In this document: one piece after another, positions 22,914-25,463 of the stretch
Numbering within the stretch: the first letter of the stretch is position 1
Layout: every line of letters starts with the position of its first letter
DNA from: Candidatus Rokuibacteriota bacterium
Lineage (GTDB): Bacteria; Methylomirabilota; Methylomirabilia; Rokubacteriales; CSP1-6
Assembly (NCBI GenBank): GCA_003220195.1
Contig: QHRT01000115.1
Location: 544 to 26,006, forward strand
Reading direction: 5' to 3'
Length of the DNA: 25,463 nt
Made by a program: the position numbers and the translations under genes
Notes under the pieces: generated by a model
Databases searched by the model: none
What the model was told of the DNA's origin: nothing
What the model saw: only the letters and a program-made list of their open reading frames with translations

Positions 22914-23189
22914 ATGCCCAAGTATTTGATCTCGTATCGCAAGACCGAGACGGCCGGGCAGAAGCCCGAGTGGACCTCGTTCACGGCGACGAGCGACGCC
23001 TCGCTCGAGGCGAAGGCCATCCGGGAGCGCGTGGACAAGCGCATGAGCGTTCTCGGCGAGCAGCTCTGGGGCAACGGCGAGGCCGTGTGGGTTGGCCCCG
23101 GCCGCCTCGACGACGTCTTGTGGAAGCGCGAGGAGGCGGCGCCGGACGTCTCGATCGTCTACGGCCTGGTGGAAGAGTCGTCGCGCTGA
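22914..23189 (+). CDS. Small hypothetical protein between carA and carB
   Basis: 91 aa from ATG 22914, with GGGAGG about ten bases upstream and eight nt after carA. It begins MPKYLISYRKTETAGQKPEW, then TSFTATSDASLEAKAIRERV and ends DVSIVYGLVEESSR. It is charged, has no membrane segment or Cys, and looks like a compact alpha/beta domain. I do not recognise the family. Its position inside the pyr operon implies co-regulation with carAB; a role in carbamoyl phosphate synthesis is only a possibility. Confidence 0.7.
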   Translation: MPKYLISYRKTETAGQKPEWTSFTATSDASLEAKAIRERVDKRMSVLGEQLWGNGEAVWVGPGRLDDVLWKREEAAPDVSIVYGLVEESSR

Positions 23190-23220
23190 ACGCGCCGGCT
23201 TCGACACGGTGATCGGCTAA

Positions 23221-25463
<2,243 letters not shown>

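Overview
The window is about 25.5 kb of very GC-rich bacterial DNA, with strong G/C bias at third codon positions, tight gene packing and many start/stop overlaps. The gene mix (FdrA/DUF1116, AroM, DUF917, hydantoinase-type genes, a short PutA, a PyrR-controlled pyr operon and an XPB-Bax1 pair) suggests an uncultured soil or subsurface lineage of the Rokubacteria/Methylomirabilota or Acidobacteria kind. That placement is inference; there is no rRNA or other phylogenetic marker here.

Layout. (1) 1-564, minus: the N-terminal part of a TMTC-like polytopic membrane protein that runs off the left edge. (2) 734-3645, plus: an FdrA-type acyl-CoA synthetase-like protein in two overlapping reading frames, followed by a DUF1116 (AllG/YlbE-like) protein. 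A 16-bp palindrome lies in front. E. coli FdrA (AllF) and YlbE (AllG) belong to oxamate carbamoyltransferase, so a carbamoyl-transfer role is possible. (3) 3733-5309, plus: an ECF sigma factor overlapping by ATGA with an unusual fusion: anti-sigma zinc motif, O6-alkylguanine-DNA alkyltransferase, and a C-terminal Ada-type four-cysteine module. It reads like a one-operon alkylation-sensing switch. (4) 5381-6030, plus: a one-TM small protein and a small ORF with a probable frameshift. (5) 5984-9037, minus: bifunctional PutA. (6) 9177-10381: aroM and a divergent XRE-type regulator, with an inverted repeat between them. (7) 15939-10359, minus: a tightly packed set of XPB-like helicase, Bax1/DUF790 nuclease, hotdog thioesterase, DUF917 protein and short hydantoinase/oxoprolinase. 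A HEXXH protein (16512-16006) sits just upstream. (8) 16712-18919, plus: a small hypothetical ORF and a PAS-PAS-histidine kinase-receiver hybrid. (9) 18949-25463, plus: the pyrimidine operon promoter, a PyrR-binding RNA loop, then pyrR, pyrB, pyrC, carA, a small hypothetical gene and carB (cut by the right edge).

How the parts work together. The right third makes carbamoyl phosphate and carries it through carbamoyl aspartate to dihydroorotate, with PyrR probably repressing its own operon by sequestering the pyrR ribosome-binding site. The left and middle hold carbamoyl/hydantoin/amide families that usually travel together, plus proline catabolism. The most novel-looking unit is the sigma/anti-sigma-alkyltransferase-Ada pair.

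A caution: carA and carB each lack a conserved internal block of roughly 60-80 nt, with a frame change, although the flanking protein sequence is well conserved. This may be real mutation, but an assembly fault is at least as likely.
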